Source: Psococerastis gibbosa (taxonomy: Eukaryota; Arthropoda; Insecta; Psocodea; Psocidae). Taken from it: 64,000 nucleotides of DNA. Below the pieces are notes generated by a model. It was not told where the DNA came from. It worked only from the letters and a program-made list of their open reading frames with translations, and searched no databases. Both the position numbers and the translations under genes were made by a program. Within the stretch, counting starts at the first letter, position 1. Each line of letters opens with the position of its first letter. The stretch spans positions 36,537,921-36,601,920 of the forward strand of contig OZ020485.1 in NCBI GenBank assembly GCA_963971405.1. The letters are read 5' to 3'. Shown here piece by piece: positions 1 to 12,839 of this stretch.

Positions 1-2725
1 ATAATGTTGGACCATACATATACAGTATACTGTATGGTCGCTGCATTGAATATTGTGGATCAATGAATCTTCATTCTAAATATTCAGTAATTTTTTAGAG
101 GAATACATTCTTACTTTGCTTTTTACTTTACATTTTACTTTATATTATAGCCATAGATATACAGGGTGTTTGAGGCTAACGGTGACAAATTTCTATGGCG
201 GATTCCCAGTTCAATTTGGATAAAAAATAACCCATACATTGTGGTGCCGAAAATGCACCGTTATCGAGCTAGGGATGGGACTGAAATAAGGGAAATGTGC
301 AGAGATAAAGGATAATGCGTTCTTGTCAGGAACTACAAAGTAGACTAATGGTAGATCTAAGCATTGAATGTGAACAAGAATGAAATGTTCCAGTAGTTTC
401 TTAGGTATATCAAATATTAGTTTCCGAGAACATTTAGTTTCAACGGCAAATCAGGAACGAAATTTACTCGGAAATTTTGATTGATAAATTACAATACAAG
501 TATAGGTATATGCGTTATTTCTATTTTTGTGTGCTCCAAGTTGAACAGGGAATACGCCCAAGAAGTTTGTCACCGTTCCCCTGAAACACTGTGTAACAAC
601 ATTATTATTGTGTAGCCTATATTTTTCTATGGCTCGTCCAACAGTTCAATATGCTAAAATAAAATATACACAGGACCATTGAGCGGAGAATTAACAGAAT
701 TTAGGATTCTTTTAAATTAAGGAGCGGGTCAAAAAAATAATCCAAGTAGAAACAGTCCTGAGTTTCAACTTTCAACTCGCACACTGCGTGAAGCTGAGAA
801 AAATCTAACATGGCTTTGTTTCCATTCAAACGTCATTCAAGACATCCCCACTGCTCTAGAAGGCACACTCCCTGTTCTCCACGCGTCTCTTCATTCTACA
901 GTAATAAGACGTTGCCCCTTGGAAATATTTTCCCAGGCAGAGTTACGTAATTGAAATGAAATTGAAAACGACGATGTCACTTGTACCCTAAGACTTCTCA
1001 TCATACAATGAAAGTCAAGACAGCTAAAGAAAGCACATTGAATACGGGTGAAAAGTAATGGGAAATGAAAAACTTTATTCATATAACACTTTCAAGTTAA
1101 GAAAAACACACTAGCACGAAAAAACTTGTTCAACGCCGTCGTTAAGGCTTCGTTCAATGGAAAGTGGAGTTTTAAAACTTAAGTTAAATATTAATTTTGA
1201 GGGAAAATTATCCATTTAAATGAGTTTTCCAAACTCTTCAACGTCTTGCTACTTTTCGGTGGGTTCTACAAAAGAAACTGGAATGGCTTGTTAACGTAAA
1301 TAAGACTCGCTCCTTTTGTGCAGGGCCCAACCCAATTTCATCCCGTAACCTTCCTAATTCTTAAAGTAAGCTTTTCCAAGTGTTTCAGTCATTTAGGAAT
1401 ATTAATTAACTTCGATTCTTATTCTTTTTGAAGTCCTGTAAAAATTCCCCTCACTCAATTAGCGAACTCGCTTTTTAAAATGTTCTAATCAAGTTAAAGT
1501 TCTCAAAGTGAGGTAACTCAATGGAACAAATGCGCTTCACTTTATACTTAGCATCATTTTATTGTCAGCTAAAAAAGCATTCAAGAAACTAAACACAGAA
1601 CATTTTCTGACACAAAATCTCTAAGAATCACGCACCAATTTTTCATATTATAGAAAATCTTAGGTGGGCGGCAGCTACAATATAATAATGATGACTTTTG
1701 CAGTTGAAAAAACATAAACTAGCGCTACTCTAGAATGGCATTACCAATTACTGCATTACAGTAATGCAAATTACATCGATTTGTAAAAAGCTTTTAATGT
1801 ACTAGTATAGGTGTGTGTAAAATTTTTGAATCTACATAAAGGGTTAGTCATACAAAACTTCATGACTCAATTTGTATTTAAGTAGAAGAGACAGTTGATC
1901 TGAAAATGTGGTTTGGGAGAGACACAAAAGTTGTAGAAGTAGCAAGAAAAGAACAGGCTATTGAGAGTAGTTTTACGAGGCATTTAACACATTTACAGCT
2001 CACGTAACGTGCGACCCTAAAGTCTACTTTCATTTCCGTCACAGCAGCAAGCCACAAACCCCCCGTTGTTGCTCCCATTTACGAGGACAAAACATGAAAC
2101 TCCCCACTCCCATACACGTATTTTTCCAAATAGAGAAATCTGATAGGTATTTTTCTCTTGTTGGAAATGATTGCTAGACGTTACCTCAATCATGGGAACT
2201 TCAAGGTACCTAAATTGACATTTTCTCGAATTTTGAGAGAACCACTGTGTAAAGTTTGCCCCGGCCTGATACTGGCTTAGCTTATTCTTATATATTCAGA
2301 TTACAGCAAAACATTGGGGAAAGCACCAGCACAGTAACTGCGTGACTTGAATTATATTTCTTTTATTTAGGAATATTTATACAGAAACTCAATCATGAAT
2401 AGAGAAAAAAATCAGAGTAAAAAAGTAGCATAATTCTAAATAATTAAAAACTTTAGTGGGAAAAGGCAATGTTATGAGAGGAGAAAGCAATTTGCCCGTA
2501 GGTAAAACATATTAAATATATATGTTAAATACTGACTCAGGTTTAGAAGCTCAGGATGTTTTTATTATCTTCTAATTTATTTTCAGAGACTCTTATCAGT
2601 ACTTGGATAAGTCATGCTTTCGCTTGTTAAATTGCATCAATGGTAAGCTTATCTCAGCTTGTCCATTATTGCTTATAGTCGGTGTATAGGTCCATAGGCT
2701 GTTGGCATTGGAAAAGGGACCAATG
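1..2725. other. non-coding stretch, no supported gene
   Basis: AT-rich sequence with only short chance open frames. Positions 11-38 form a small imperfect palindrome with arms ACCATACA and TGTATGGT. I see no splice-flanked exon, RNA gene or recognisable transposon end. Confidence 0.6.
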
Positions 2726-2771
2726 GGTAAATAAATAAATAAATAAATAAGGACTATTTTTGTTCTATTAC
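2726..2771 (-). repeat. 3' tail fragment of SINE family A
   Basis: An AAAT-type microsatellite followed by AAGGACTATTTTTGTTCTAT matches the 3' tail of the SINE copies at 14.2 and 24.3 kb (read on the minus strand). The body and tRNA-like head are absent, so this is a severely 5'-truncated copy or a degraded remnant. Confidence 0.5.
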
Positions 2772-2889
2772 CTAGGTTCATAAAAAGTCCTCCGGAACAT
2801 TATAATTATTGAGGCAGAGATTTCAGAATATGTGTATACCTGTATTGTATATATTTTAGTAACAAATGTGACAAATGAGTCATTTGAGG

Positions 2890-3147
2890 AAAATTAATTA
2901 ATTCCTCGTTCTAAAGCCGCGAAGATAAGTATGAAAATGAGCAGATGGAAAAATCATTAAAAAATACAAAATCTCTATTCTCCAACTTACTATTGCATAG
3001 GATTAGTACACAGCACTTCATCATGTTTTTATAGAGAAATAATATGTAAGGTGAGAAATTGCAACTAGTAGGCTATTCTTTATTAACTTTTCATCTGACC
3101 ATTTTCAAATCTGTGCAGCTGCAGAACGAGAAATTAATTAAAATTAA
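2890..3147. repeat. foldback element, AATTAATTAATT family, copy 1
   Basis: The left arm (about 2890-2955) contains ATTAATTAATTCCTCGTTCT, then AAAGCCGC and GAAAATGAGCAGATGG. The right arm, read in reverse complement from 3147, gives TTAATTAATTTCTCGTTCTG, then CAGCTGCACAG and GAAAATGGTCAGATG. The arms are imperfect inverted repeats around a unique centre. A related copy lies at 45.2 kb. I see no coding capacity, so this is probably a non-autonomous foldback or MITE-like element of unassigned superfamily. Confidence 0.5.
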
Positions 3148-3177
3148 GTCAAAAAGACGCGGTCGTCATTTAAAAAA

Positions 3178-4013
3178 AAGAACCGGTCCGAGTTTACTCG
3201 AACATGCTTTCCAATTTATCAAGTAGTAGCTAGAGAAAATGAGTAAATTCATGGTAAATAATTTTCCTATAGTTAAATTTCGGGCATTCGGGAGGGGGGG
3301 GGGGTTTGTCCACCTGACGTCACTGGAGGTGAGGTAAATTCTAGATAGGTCAGACCAATAAATTACCACACAGCAATAATGGCAGGGCACGCAATGCATT
3401 TGACCGTGAATTTTCTATAATTTTTTATAAACATTTTTTTTCTCACAAAACCAAGTAGTTTTTTGGGAAAGCAACCTGTCTGGTTTCGTTACTCAATTTA
3501 ACACCTAAAACATGCCTGAAGGTAGAAATCATCGATGGAAAGGTTTCACAGAAAAATTATTTTTTAGTCATTTTCATTAAAATTTTGTTATTTTTATTTG
3601 TTTACCCCCAGAAGCAAACTATCAAATGACAAGCGACCCCCCGCATTTTGTCAACATTAATAACTACTACAATATATGTGAATTTAAAAGAAATCGTTGG
3701 AGCCATTTTGGAGAAATGATTTTTTTTGACGTTTTTTGAAAATAAAACCCCCCCAAATTGAGTTAGCCCAAAATAAAAAAAATTAGTCCCGAGGTATGAT
3801 TTTTGTGAACCTACGTGCCAAATTTCATCAAAATCGACCGAGTAGTTTGCCCGGAAATCGACGCACAGGCAGACAGACAGAGCGACAGACATTTCGTAAA
3901 AACCACTTTTTTGGGTTCCTAGGACCTCAAAACGTGTAAATCCGTTGAAATCTCGGAATCGAAAATTTCGACCATCACAAAGCTTTCCTTATACTACGTA
4001 TAAATTGGAAAGC
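3178..4013 (+). repeat. interspersed repeat family X, copy 1 (836 bp)
   Basis: Starts AAGAACCGGTCCGAG and ends CGTATAAATTGGAAAGC. Inside the left edge, GCTTTCCAATTTAT (3206-3219) is the exact reverse complement of ATAAATTGGAAAGC at the right end (4000-4013). Internal landmarks shared with the copies at 5.5, 30.2 and 55.3 kb are a G run near 3293, CCACCTGACGTCACTGG, GCAGGGCACGCAATGCA, a CAGACAGACAG microsatellite and CGGAATCGAAAATTTCGACC. The minus strand carries a short frame but no recognisable transposase or polymerase. The right end runs into an A-rich tail. Superfamily unknown. Confidence 0.85.
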
Positions 4014-4264
4014 AAAAATATGTAATTAAGCCCAAAATCATGTTACGGTAGTTCGCCATCAAAAGAGCCTGGTGTTAACAGCAAAATGCTGAAATAAAAT
4101 AAAGGGTATTGGATTCCAATGTTTTATCACGGAGTGCGATCACTAATTGTGTTATTTTGCACGGCAATTAATCCACCAGAGAGAAACAAAACAAGGTACC
4201 ATACAATTGATTAACTCTAAAAATATGGCCAATTCATGGCTAGATACATGGTAGCTTAGGGCAG

Positions 4265-4560
4265 AGATTTCTAAATATTTTGTAAACAAAGAATGACCGA
4301 GTCAATTTGTCCTTATTAATTTATTCCCATTTCCACAGCTACAAAGATATCAAAAGATGAAGAATTCACAATAAATAATAGCTTTCACAGTAAATTTACA
4401 TTTTCTCACATGAATCATTACTTGAAAAAAACCTTGTAAACTGCATTACATTGAAAGATGGAAAGTAATTTCTTTTTATAACTTATCGTATGACCACTTG
4501 CACTTTCATATCTTATCAATTTCTATGAAACAATGACTTATATTAAGTAATTTTGCTATT
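4265..4560. repeat. degenerate foldback element related to 45.2 kb
   Basis: The left part, AAATATTTTGTAAACAA through CCACAGCTACAAAGATATC, resembles the left arm of the foldback at 45155-45405. The right part contains GACCACTTGCACTTTCATAT, which resembles that element's right arm. Pairing between the two halves is weak, so this is an old, diverged copy at best. Confidence 0.33.
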
Positions 4561-4564
4561 AAAG

Positions 4565-5510
4565 AAATACGTCTTAGCTTGTAGCGGACGCATTGAAATG
4601 TACTGAATATTAATAATATTTATAAATAGATTAATAATTTTATATTTCTGTTAAATTATACAATACAAGTAATCAACAAGTAATTGAACGAAAAGTATAA
4701 AGTATAATCGGTCAGGTCAAAATATCGTCAGAATCAGGTAGTTACCGGTATGTCATTGTCATTGTGCTTGTGCCTCAGTGACAGTTTAGAAAGCTTTCTC
4801 TAAGAAATGGTCTGGGAAGTCAGGGAATTTGGGTTATACTGGTAAAACAGACACTGAAAATTTGTAACTTTCAATTGGCGAGCAGGCACACAAAACAAGT
4901 CGGCTCAAAGAAAAATCTCTGGAAATTTGCGGTTATGAAAGCAATAAAACGGCAGTTCTTTTGCTCGGGAAGAAGCCGGGTGCTAACGGCTCTGTAACGG
5001 AAAATGAAGTGAAGACAATCAGAAAAGGGAAGAATCCCGCAGAGCCGTGTTGTAAAGTCATTGCATAATTCATATTCCTCGAGAGATGTGGAGTTCTTTT
5101 GATTTTTACCTTTCGACTGGAGTCTTGGCTCTGGGTACAATAACAAGCCAGGGGGGGGGGGGTGTGGTGGTGGGGGGGGGGGGAAGGGGGGCGACGCTCT
5201 GACGCCTCTATGGTTGGCGCCTTTCGCAGTAGTAACCTTTTACAACACACCTTCTCCATGGTTTTTGTTGGGATCACATGTGTAGGGGTGAGGGCTCATT
5301 TCTACTGGAAAGCTCGCGGGTTTTGAAAAATTAGGTTGTATGTAACTGTTATTTCTAATTTATGATCATTTTACGGAATTTCTTACGTTCATTTTTTTTA
5401 TTTTATGGTCACGTATGCCTTTATGATGTTCCGTGCATTATGCATCGTATTGTAGACCTTGTAATCCCTACTAATCTGGATGAAACAAAAAGGTTTAGTA
5501 AGGAAATTCA
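4565..5510. other. non-coding stretch with G-rich tract
   Basis: No exon or transposon end is supported. Positions 4870-5110 are somewhat less AT-rich than their surroundings. A long G/GT tract occupies roughly 5150-5190 and is a likely place for sequencing or assembly length error. Confidence 0.5.
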
Positions 5511-5516
5511 TTTAAA

Positions 5517-6367
5517 AAGAACCGGTCCGAGTTTACTCGAACATGCTTTCCAATTTATCAACATTAGTAGATAGAGAATTTGAGTAATTTCACGGTAAAT
5601 AATTTTCCAGTGGTTAAATTTCCGATATATGGGGGGGGGGGGCGGGGAGGTGGTCCAACTGACGTCACTGGAAGTGAGGTAAATTCTAGATAGGTCAGAC
5701 CAACACATTAATTACAACACAGCAATAATGGCAGGGCACGCAATGCACTTGAGCGCGAATTTTCTATCATTTTTTCAAAAAATAATTTTTTGTGCAAAAC
5801 CAAATACTTTTTTGGGAAAGCAACATATCCGGTTTCGTTACTCAATTTAACACCTAAAACATGCCTGCAGGTAGAAATCAGCGATAGAAAGTTTTCACGG
5901 AAAACTTTTTTTAGTCATTTTTCATTAAAATTTAGTTATTTTTATTTTTTTACCCCCAGAAGCAAACTATCAACGGGCAAGCGACCCCCCGCATTTTGTC
6001 AACATTAATAACGACTACAATATATGAGAATTTAAAAGAAATCGTTGGAGCCGTTTTTGGGAAATAATATTTTTAGACGTTTTTTTTTTGAGTTTTTTGA
6101 GAATAAAACCCCACTAAATTGAGTAAGCCCCAAATAAAAAAAATATCCCGAGGTATGATTTTTGTGAACCAACATGCCGAATTTCATCAAAATCGACCGA
6201 GTAGTTTGCCCGGAAATCGATGCACAGAAAAACAGACAGACAGACATTTCGTAAAAACCACTTTTTTGGGTTCCTGGGACCTGAAAACGTGTAGTCCGTT
6301 GAAATCTCGGAATCGAAAATTTCGACCATCACAAAGCTTTCCTTATACTACGTATAAATTGGAAAGC
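5517..6367 (+). repeat. interspersed repeat family X, copy 2 (851 bp)
   Basis: Same ends as copy 1: AAGAACCGGTCCGAG at the left and CGTATAAATTGGAAAGC at the right. The same internal order follows: G run near 5631, GACGTCACTGG, CAATGCACTTGAGCG, ACCCCCAGAAGCAAACTATC, CAGACAGACA microsatellite and AATTTCGACCATCACAAAGC. It lies about 1.5 kb from copy 1 in the same orientation. The intervening sequence shows no shared TE structure, so they look like separate insertions. Confidence 0.85.
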
Positions 6368-6525
6368 AAAAAACATTTACGTTTTATTTAAAGGAAGAGC
6401 GAGACTAGGTACGCTAGGTACTGTACGTAGGTTACATGTAGTAGGTTACTTCGCCGTATATCTTCTGCTTTTGAATGCAGTATGTAGTAGGTATGTAGGC
6501 AGGCTAGACTAGACTAAACTTTAGT

Positions 6526-6815
6526 CAGTTTGTTAACTGGAGGCACCCCAAGGGCAGACCCCTTCACCACAGGGAGAAGGGGAGTTGACTGACAGGGAAG
6601 ACCTGATTATAGTGGATTCCGAAACCACTTGGAAAACATAGTCCTCACAAGATTAATTCGGAGGTGACCAGGACTCGACAAGCACTCAGACTGACTGGTA
6701 TAGTCTCAGCACGTTGTCATGTCCCACCATGTTCCCCTGCCAACGCTGTGTACACTACCATGTTTCCTGCAGTTCTGAACAGGCTTTGTTCTGGTGTATT
6801 CAACTTGGCACTAGT
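6526..6815 (+). repeat. interspersed repeat family D, copy 1
   Basis: The segment from TTTGTTAACTGGAGGCACC through GATTATAGTGGATTCCGA, TTCGGAGGTGACCAGGA and ATTCAACTTGG recurs at 25604-25900 (minus) and in part at 31031-31212 (plus). No open frame, inverted ends or tail is evident. It may be a fragment of a longer retroelement. Confidence 0.6.
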
Positions 6816-6829
6816 GAAAACTGAAATTG

Positions 6830-9800
6830 AACGGGCTTGAAATTATTTCCCATACTCATGTCCCAAATGGCCGAATATGCGAATAATGCCCTTCCATGGT
6901 ACTATAAAAATTACTATACAATGAAGATTATACCATTTTATTAATAAAATTGCAAAAGGTTTTCGGAAAGTTATCAAAAGTTAAGAGGGTTCAGTGGGAA
7001 AACTAAAACTCCAGACATAGAAAATACGGCCATACGTTTTGATATGTCGCTAGGCCGAAGCAAGTGTAAATAGAAAAAAAATCCCATCTTCTCCCAAAAT
7101 GGTTTACTGCAGCACTTTGGGCGATAAGTAAAGGAGCTGGGCGAGGACATAATTCACTCTGTGGTGCGGTGGCGCCGCGCTGTGGTGTTCCACTTAACGC
7201 GATAACGGCTCCCCCTCTTAACACGCTCTTGCTTTAGCACCTTCTTTTAAATAATAATAAAGTGGTTAAAAACGCGAGATTTTGACCATCGTACAGAGAA
7301 CTACTAATTATCCACATCCCTTCGAAATGGATGTGAAACACAGTACCTACATAAAATACTTTATTATAGGGGATCCTCAGTGTACATGTCACTTGAAAAA
7401 CAAAATAAGGTTGGAAAAACTGGGATTTCAAGCGTGCTTGGAAGCAGCATAGTTTTAATGAGAAGCAATATTCATACAAAAGACGAATTAAGCACGGTTT
7501 TTGCTAAATTGTCAACTGCTTTTAGAGGTATTAAAAAGTCTTGGTGATAAAGTCGTTTTCCAGGGAACATAAAGCAAGTTAAAAAGTTAAACCTAAAAAA
7601 AGGATAAAAAATGCGACACAACGAAAGCGATGGCCATTAGCGACATGCGTTAGAAAATGTAAGAAGACCCAAAATGGCATTAAAGGTGTAGGAAAAAATA
7701 AAAACACGACAGAATGCCTTCAAACAAGGGCAATAAAAAAGAGGGGCGAGAGGTAAGGAGTCAGAAAATCTTGCAGAGGTCTTAATGGAGACAGAAAATT
7801 GTGGAGGGAAAAAGAGACAATTGAATGGTATAACATAAAGTAATAAAATATGGAAAATGCCTCATATCTGTAGTCATTGCTTTGTTTTTGCATAGTTTTA
7901 CGATTTTCTTATTTCTGTCTTCCTAAATTACCAACTTAGGTATATACTTCTACTTGTGATTTCATTGCATATGCACAAGAGATAACTATTGTATCTAAGC
8001 AACTTTCTGGTTTTAGTACTACATCGTTTATAGACCTGACTATGACTATGCCAGTTTGGACATCCACTAGTACATAGCACACCATTGCATACTATGGGTG
8101 AACATTCAAAAAATTTACAGCGCCTGTGTGCACGATTTAAATAAATCTGAAGCATTTAAATAAGATCATCATTATCATCATATGCCTATCATATTATACT
8201 ATTATTATTTTTCTGATTCCCGATTTCAGACTAAATGCAATGATCACTGCTTTATCGGAGTAACATTAGTACTAGATAAATAATAGGTACAATATATACA
8301 CCTACAGACGTAGACAGGCATTGTCTCACTACATGAGATATGAAAACATGCCTTTTCTACCCCTAACACAAAAAACGCGCCTACAGTTTCAAATTGTTGA
8401 AACTGCAAGTGGATTTGTGCGTACCTAGATTATACAGCAATGAAGCATATGGTCTACGGATACGTATCGTATAGTATGATTGACGAGAGAGGCTGGCAGT
8501 TCACCTAAATAATTAATGAAAAACCGTATTTTTTTAAATTCAAGTAAATGGTATGTAACTAATTTGTATTTCCTCTGTATATTGTAATTCCAGAGGACTT
8601 TGTATTACAATATTGTAGCATAACAATATCTACTAACTAACCTTAATCAGCGGTTTGGACAGCAGTTACATAAAACTAATCTCGAAAGGAGAACAACAAA
8701 AACGAAATAAATGGGACTGTTCAATAATTTATATTGTCCCAATGAATATTCCCTTGATTCATTTTGTTTCAACATTTGAATTAGAGTTTCCATTAGACTT
8801 GAATTTACACGGGCTTACAATAATTGCTACCTGGCCAAAGGGACATCGTGTGACATCTCCCATTATTACCGTCTCTGCAGTTTTCCTCTTCACGATATTT
8901 TTTATTTCCCTCGTTCAAATTAGCGTACGTATTTAAATTTACACTTGGTTATTCTCAGTATCCAAGTTTTTTAAATATTGCTCGGTTGATATAATATATT
9001 ATAAATAATTCTGGTCCCTTGCATTATAAATAACCTTCTTTACTGAATGCACGCACTGTAGCTCTACATACCATATATATTGTACTATATATCCCGATTT
9101 AATAATATGTACGTCGTCCCAGAACCCTAGTATGAAAAACACGCAAACCCACGTTGGCGTAAACGATCTTTTGAAATGATCTTGCATAGGTAAAAGTGGT
9201 GCAACTGCGGATAATGGAAGATGGAATCTGGGATGATGGGCCATAATCGGTCTGAAACAGAACTTTTCAGTGCCTCTTCCACAGCTACAACTACAGAGAG
9301 CAATACAAAATGCCATAAATTTCACCCAACAAAACATAAAATGACAATTCTGTTGCAGGGAGGGAAGAAGGTAGGGAAAAGTTGAAAAACATACAGGGAG
9401 GGGCTCGAACTGGGTGGCTGAATATTCTACAGGCATAAACCAGGTCGGACATGCGCCACATTGTGGTCCACCAGTGCGTTGCTAGTTGATGCTATGAAAA
9501 AGACTGGATGTATTTTGTTGTAGGCGTTTCCAGTCGGCTCACGTAGAATGAACTTCAAGGGGAAGGATGCCATACATCATGCGGCGGAGAAAATTCAAAC
9601 TTATACAGATAGAAAGAAAGCCATTTTCATAACAGACTCAACCCTTTAAGCTACAAGACCTTGTAACAAGATTAACAAGATGCAGGGACGCACTACATCT
9701 GCTACGGGTCAACACAAAGATAATGCTTACATCGGGACACCTTGAACTGTGCGTCGTTGAGCGCGCTGACAAACTCGCAAAAGCTGGCTGTCACCTACCA
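6830..9800. other. non-coding stretch, nothing assigned
   Basis: Long AT-rich stretch. The longest open frame (8999-9436, minus, 145 codons) shows no family motif. Around 9390-9400 a GGCTCGAAC motif resembles an inverted tRNA B box, but no convincing A box accompanies it. Confidence 0.5.
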
Positions 9801-9804
9801 CAAC

Positions 9805-9897
9805 CAGGGGCGTAAAGTTGGGGGGGGGGGGCCCTGTCCAACTTGCCTTCCCCAGCTCCATTGGGGGGGGGGCTTTGCCCCCCAGCCTCGAGCATTG
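9805..9897. repeat. possible one-ended hAT-like MITE remnant
   Basis: CAGGGGCGTAAAGTTGG followed by a long G run resembles the termini of the complete hAT-like MITEs elsewhere in the window. A second G run lies at about 9865. No matching inverted end or target duplication was found, so it may be truncated. Confidence 0.3.
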
Positions 9898-10026
9898 TAA
9901 GACGTGGTTCATACTTCATGGTCCCCTTTGCAGCAATATGAATATAGGCATTTCTTTTTTAGCTTTGTAAAATCTACAGCTATACTGTATTACTATTAAA
10001 ATGCGTAAAACCCTACTATTTTTTTC

Positions 10027-10431
10027 TTATATTTTCAATTTTTCCATATCCTGCCTGATTACGTCATAAGGTCTACTTAGGTTTGCCCCCGCCATCATTC
10101 CAAAACTATACGCCTCTGACCACAACTCACAAGAAGTACTTACTACCTTCCACCTGCCCTGCATCTTGCAACCTAATGACCGAAACCGTCTACAGCGTTG
10201 TGAGACATCGTGGAAAGCAGTTGCTGCTGGTAAAAGATAGGAACTGAGCATCGGGTCAAACACCATCCCCAGTGGACTGCCTTCAGGATGGCGACTGGCC
10301 ACTACTACCTCCAGAGTCACCTGCACAGAATCTGCCCCCTCTGTAACTAGGCTGAGGGCACGAAAGCCAACTCCAGGTCTCAGGACAATGACGACGACTA
10401 AACTAGTAGAATCCAGCACATACCCACACAC
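10027..10431 (-). other. unclassified 134-codon open frame
   Basis: An uninterrupted frame in a locally GC-richer block. I recognise no domain, signal peptide or catalytic motif, and did not find a convincing acceptor and donor pair framing it. It could be a degraded transposon segment, a chance frame on the strand opposite some feature, or a lineage-specific exon. Nothing beyond its length and base composition supports translation. Confidence 0.2.
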
Positions 10432-10439
10432 TGAAGAGA

Positions 10440-12610
10440 TTAGAGTGGTCTAATGCCCACAAATTAATAAAAGATTTTCTACTACTATATTATTATCACT
10501 AATGAGAATAATTGCGATACGCTAGAGAAAGTCTCCCAAAATGAGTGGTAACTGACATTAAAGGTGAAATGAAGCCGCGGGACAGCCGGCACCGGGTGTT
10601 GGATATGTCCTCCCTTCTTACCCAAACTTTCTAAATGAGATTACAACTTTTGACAATAAAACGCTCTTTTGAGCCGTGGCTTGCGTAATTGAAGTATTCA
10701 ATTAATGCAATGAAACATTTAATTAGTTCGCTATGAGCTACCAACAGTTTCAGACTGAGATATACGATATCGTATTTGATAACAAAGAACTCCAGTACCT
10801 ACTTGAAATATGCAATATTTTATTCAACAAAGTAGGCTATTGCCGTTTAAATTGACAATGATGTATTAAAATGTGTAATCTTCAAAACTGTCAATAATTG
10901 AGAGATGGCTCTTTCACTCACCAAAATTAACATTCTATACACCTGCATCATCTTTACATAATCGGTTATTCATCTAATAGTGTCAACAACTAAACCCAAG
11001 AGGATAAACTACATAAAAAATATGGAAGGTCCTCAAGCATTTTCAAATCATATTTTGTTCTAGAGTTAGCGATAAAAAAAATAACCTTTTTACAGCTAAT
11101 AGAAAAGTTTTAAGGTGATTCGATGACATTTTATAAGTATTGATATTATCTGTCTTTGATGCGATAAAAATGTAGTAATTTATAGTGCCGAATGCCAATT
11201 TTCGGCAATTCAGCTAATGATGTGGATACAACCAAGATATCCTTCAATAGGTTTGGGACTTGTACGAACCAAGTCTAATGTAGGCTAACTGGCAGGTTCC
11301 AACTTCCAAGTCAAAAATTATGAAAGGTTTCCCAGTCCGGAGTCAGATAATGAAACATAAGAATCTAAAATGTGGTAAATTTAAAAATGTATTTCCAAAC
11401 GTGTCGTCAACAATGGAGGTCGACATGAGCAATATCCCTATATAGATTTAGAAGGTTGTATCATGTCGCTACTGAGCCTTCGAGTTCACATAGGCTCAAT
11501 GCACAAATGTACAGTAAGTTCTACAGCAACAGATCTGCAGCAGATCTGTCGAGACATATTGGGGCAAATGGGTTGGTGAACGAATGAGATGCTACCTACT
11601 GCAGCAGTGATTTTCCCCCGAGACAAACTCAGGGAAAAACTTTTGTTATGACATGAGCATATACAAAAGCAAGGCGACACTCATCTTCTGAAAAGGGTTG
11701 AGGAGATAGCGGTCCCAGGAAACAGGAGAAAAGGTCGCCACCTTGTAAGATGAAGACAGATATAGTACAACTTATACTATCAAAGACCAAGACGCCCTAG
11801 GCAAAGGGCTGTGGAAGCGCCAACGCCGTACCACCGACGTAGGGGAGGCGCGAAAAAAATAAACGTAAAGTATTGAAAAGAGAAAAAGTTGTAAAACAAT
11901 TTCAAATATTGGTGGTATTCAAGGGACGAGACGCTAGGTGGGCACCCACCTCCCACCATTAAGTTGCTGTGGATCTGTTGTCGTTGAATCTCCTATCGTA
12001 CATTCAGGTCATTGTCCCAGCTCTAAGACATCAACCAACTTCCAACAGAGCGATCAATTGCTACAACTGCAGCCTGTCAGCAGTTATTATTGTTTTCATG
12101 GGATATGTTTTCAAACCAATATTATTATTGGCCATTACGTAATTAGAAAACATATATAATATGACGTACGTGTCGGGTTGGATGTGTAGCTCGTGCAGTA
12201 AGGACCGCAGCATTAGCTGTGCCGGCCACATCACGTTTGCCGCGGCTAATCTCATGGATTAGTTTACTCCCACAGCCGTCCACGTCCATTGCTTTTATAT
12301 TTTGATATCGCAATACTATAGAAAAACAAGCCAGAGGGAAAACTGATAAACCAACCAACAGTGCCTTTTCATGAGCCTAAGCCAAATTTCACAGTTTATT
12401 GATTCGATGGTATTAGCGCTGTGACTCAATTTCCCTGCTTATCATGCTTCCGTGCCCATCATATAACCGGAATTGGCGTCACTTTATAAATCATTTGCTA
12501 GATTTCAATTTCAACGTGAAATACAATACAAATCCGCATTATCAATGTCGCTACCTTAAAAGGCTTGTCGCAAGATACAGATAGAAATAGAAAACATTTA
12601 TTGGAGGGTA
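10440..12610. other. non-coding stretch, nothing assigned
   Basis: AT-rich sequence with only short frames. I see no inverted repeats, SINE heads or splice-bounded exons. Confidence 0.5.
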
Positions 12611-12639
12611 ACTTCTTATGACCGGATGCCGGACTACAG

Positions 12640-12835
12640 ACCCCCAAAGGCCGGGCGGGAAGCAATCCCACTCGGAAGAAGACCAAGAGGAAGACCTAGG
12701 CAAAGACCACTTCCAGGAGGACCTCCTTCGAGTTGGCTTCGAGGCAACAGATTGGACAGCGGCTGCTGAGGATCGACAAAGATTGAGGGAAATTGTCAGA
12801 GCGGCCAAAAGTCCCCCTGGGCTGATCGCGCCTAA
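12640..12835 (+). pseudogene. non-LTR retrotransposon polymerase C-terminal remnant
   Basis: One frame reads RRPRGRPRQR; after a frame change near 12703 the next reads DHFQEDLLRVGFEATDW, then AAAEDRQRLREIVRAAK. The basic RPRGRPR stretch, a W/DL helix and a final R-W/L-R-E-I-V-R-A segment are typical of the last residues of LINE-encoded endonuclease-reverse transcriptases. The frame change and the missing Trp after the basic stretch show decay. Only the extreme C-terminus is present, as expected for a 5'-truncated insertion. The clade cannot be assigned from so short a piece. Confidence 0.6.
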
Positions 12836-12839
12836 TGAA

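Noticed and set aside
3602-3892. Minus-strand frame reading CVDFRANYSVDFDEIWHVGS, repeated in the other family X copies
   Set aside because: The frame lies wholly inside the dispersed repeat, breaks at different places in each copy and has no recognisable domain; treated as repeat sequence and not a gene.
4933-5277. Proline- and histidine-rich 114-codon minus frame
   Set aside because: The composition comes from translating a G/GT low-complexity tract.
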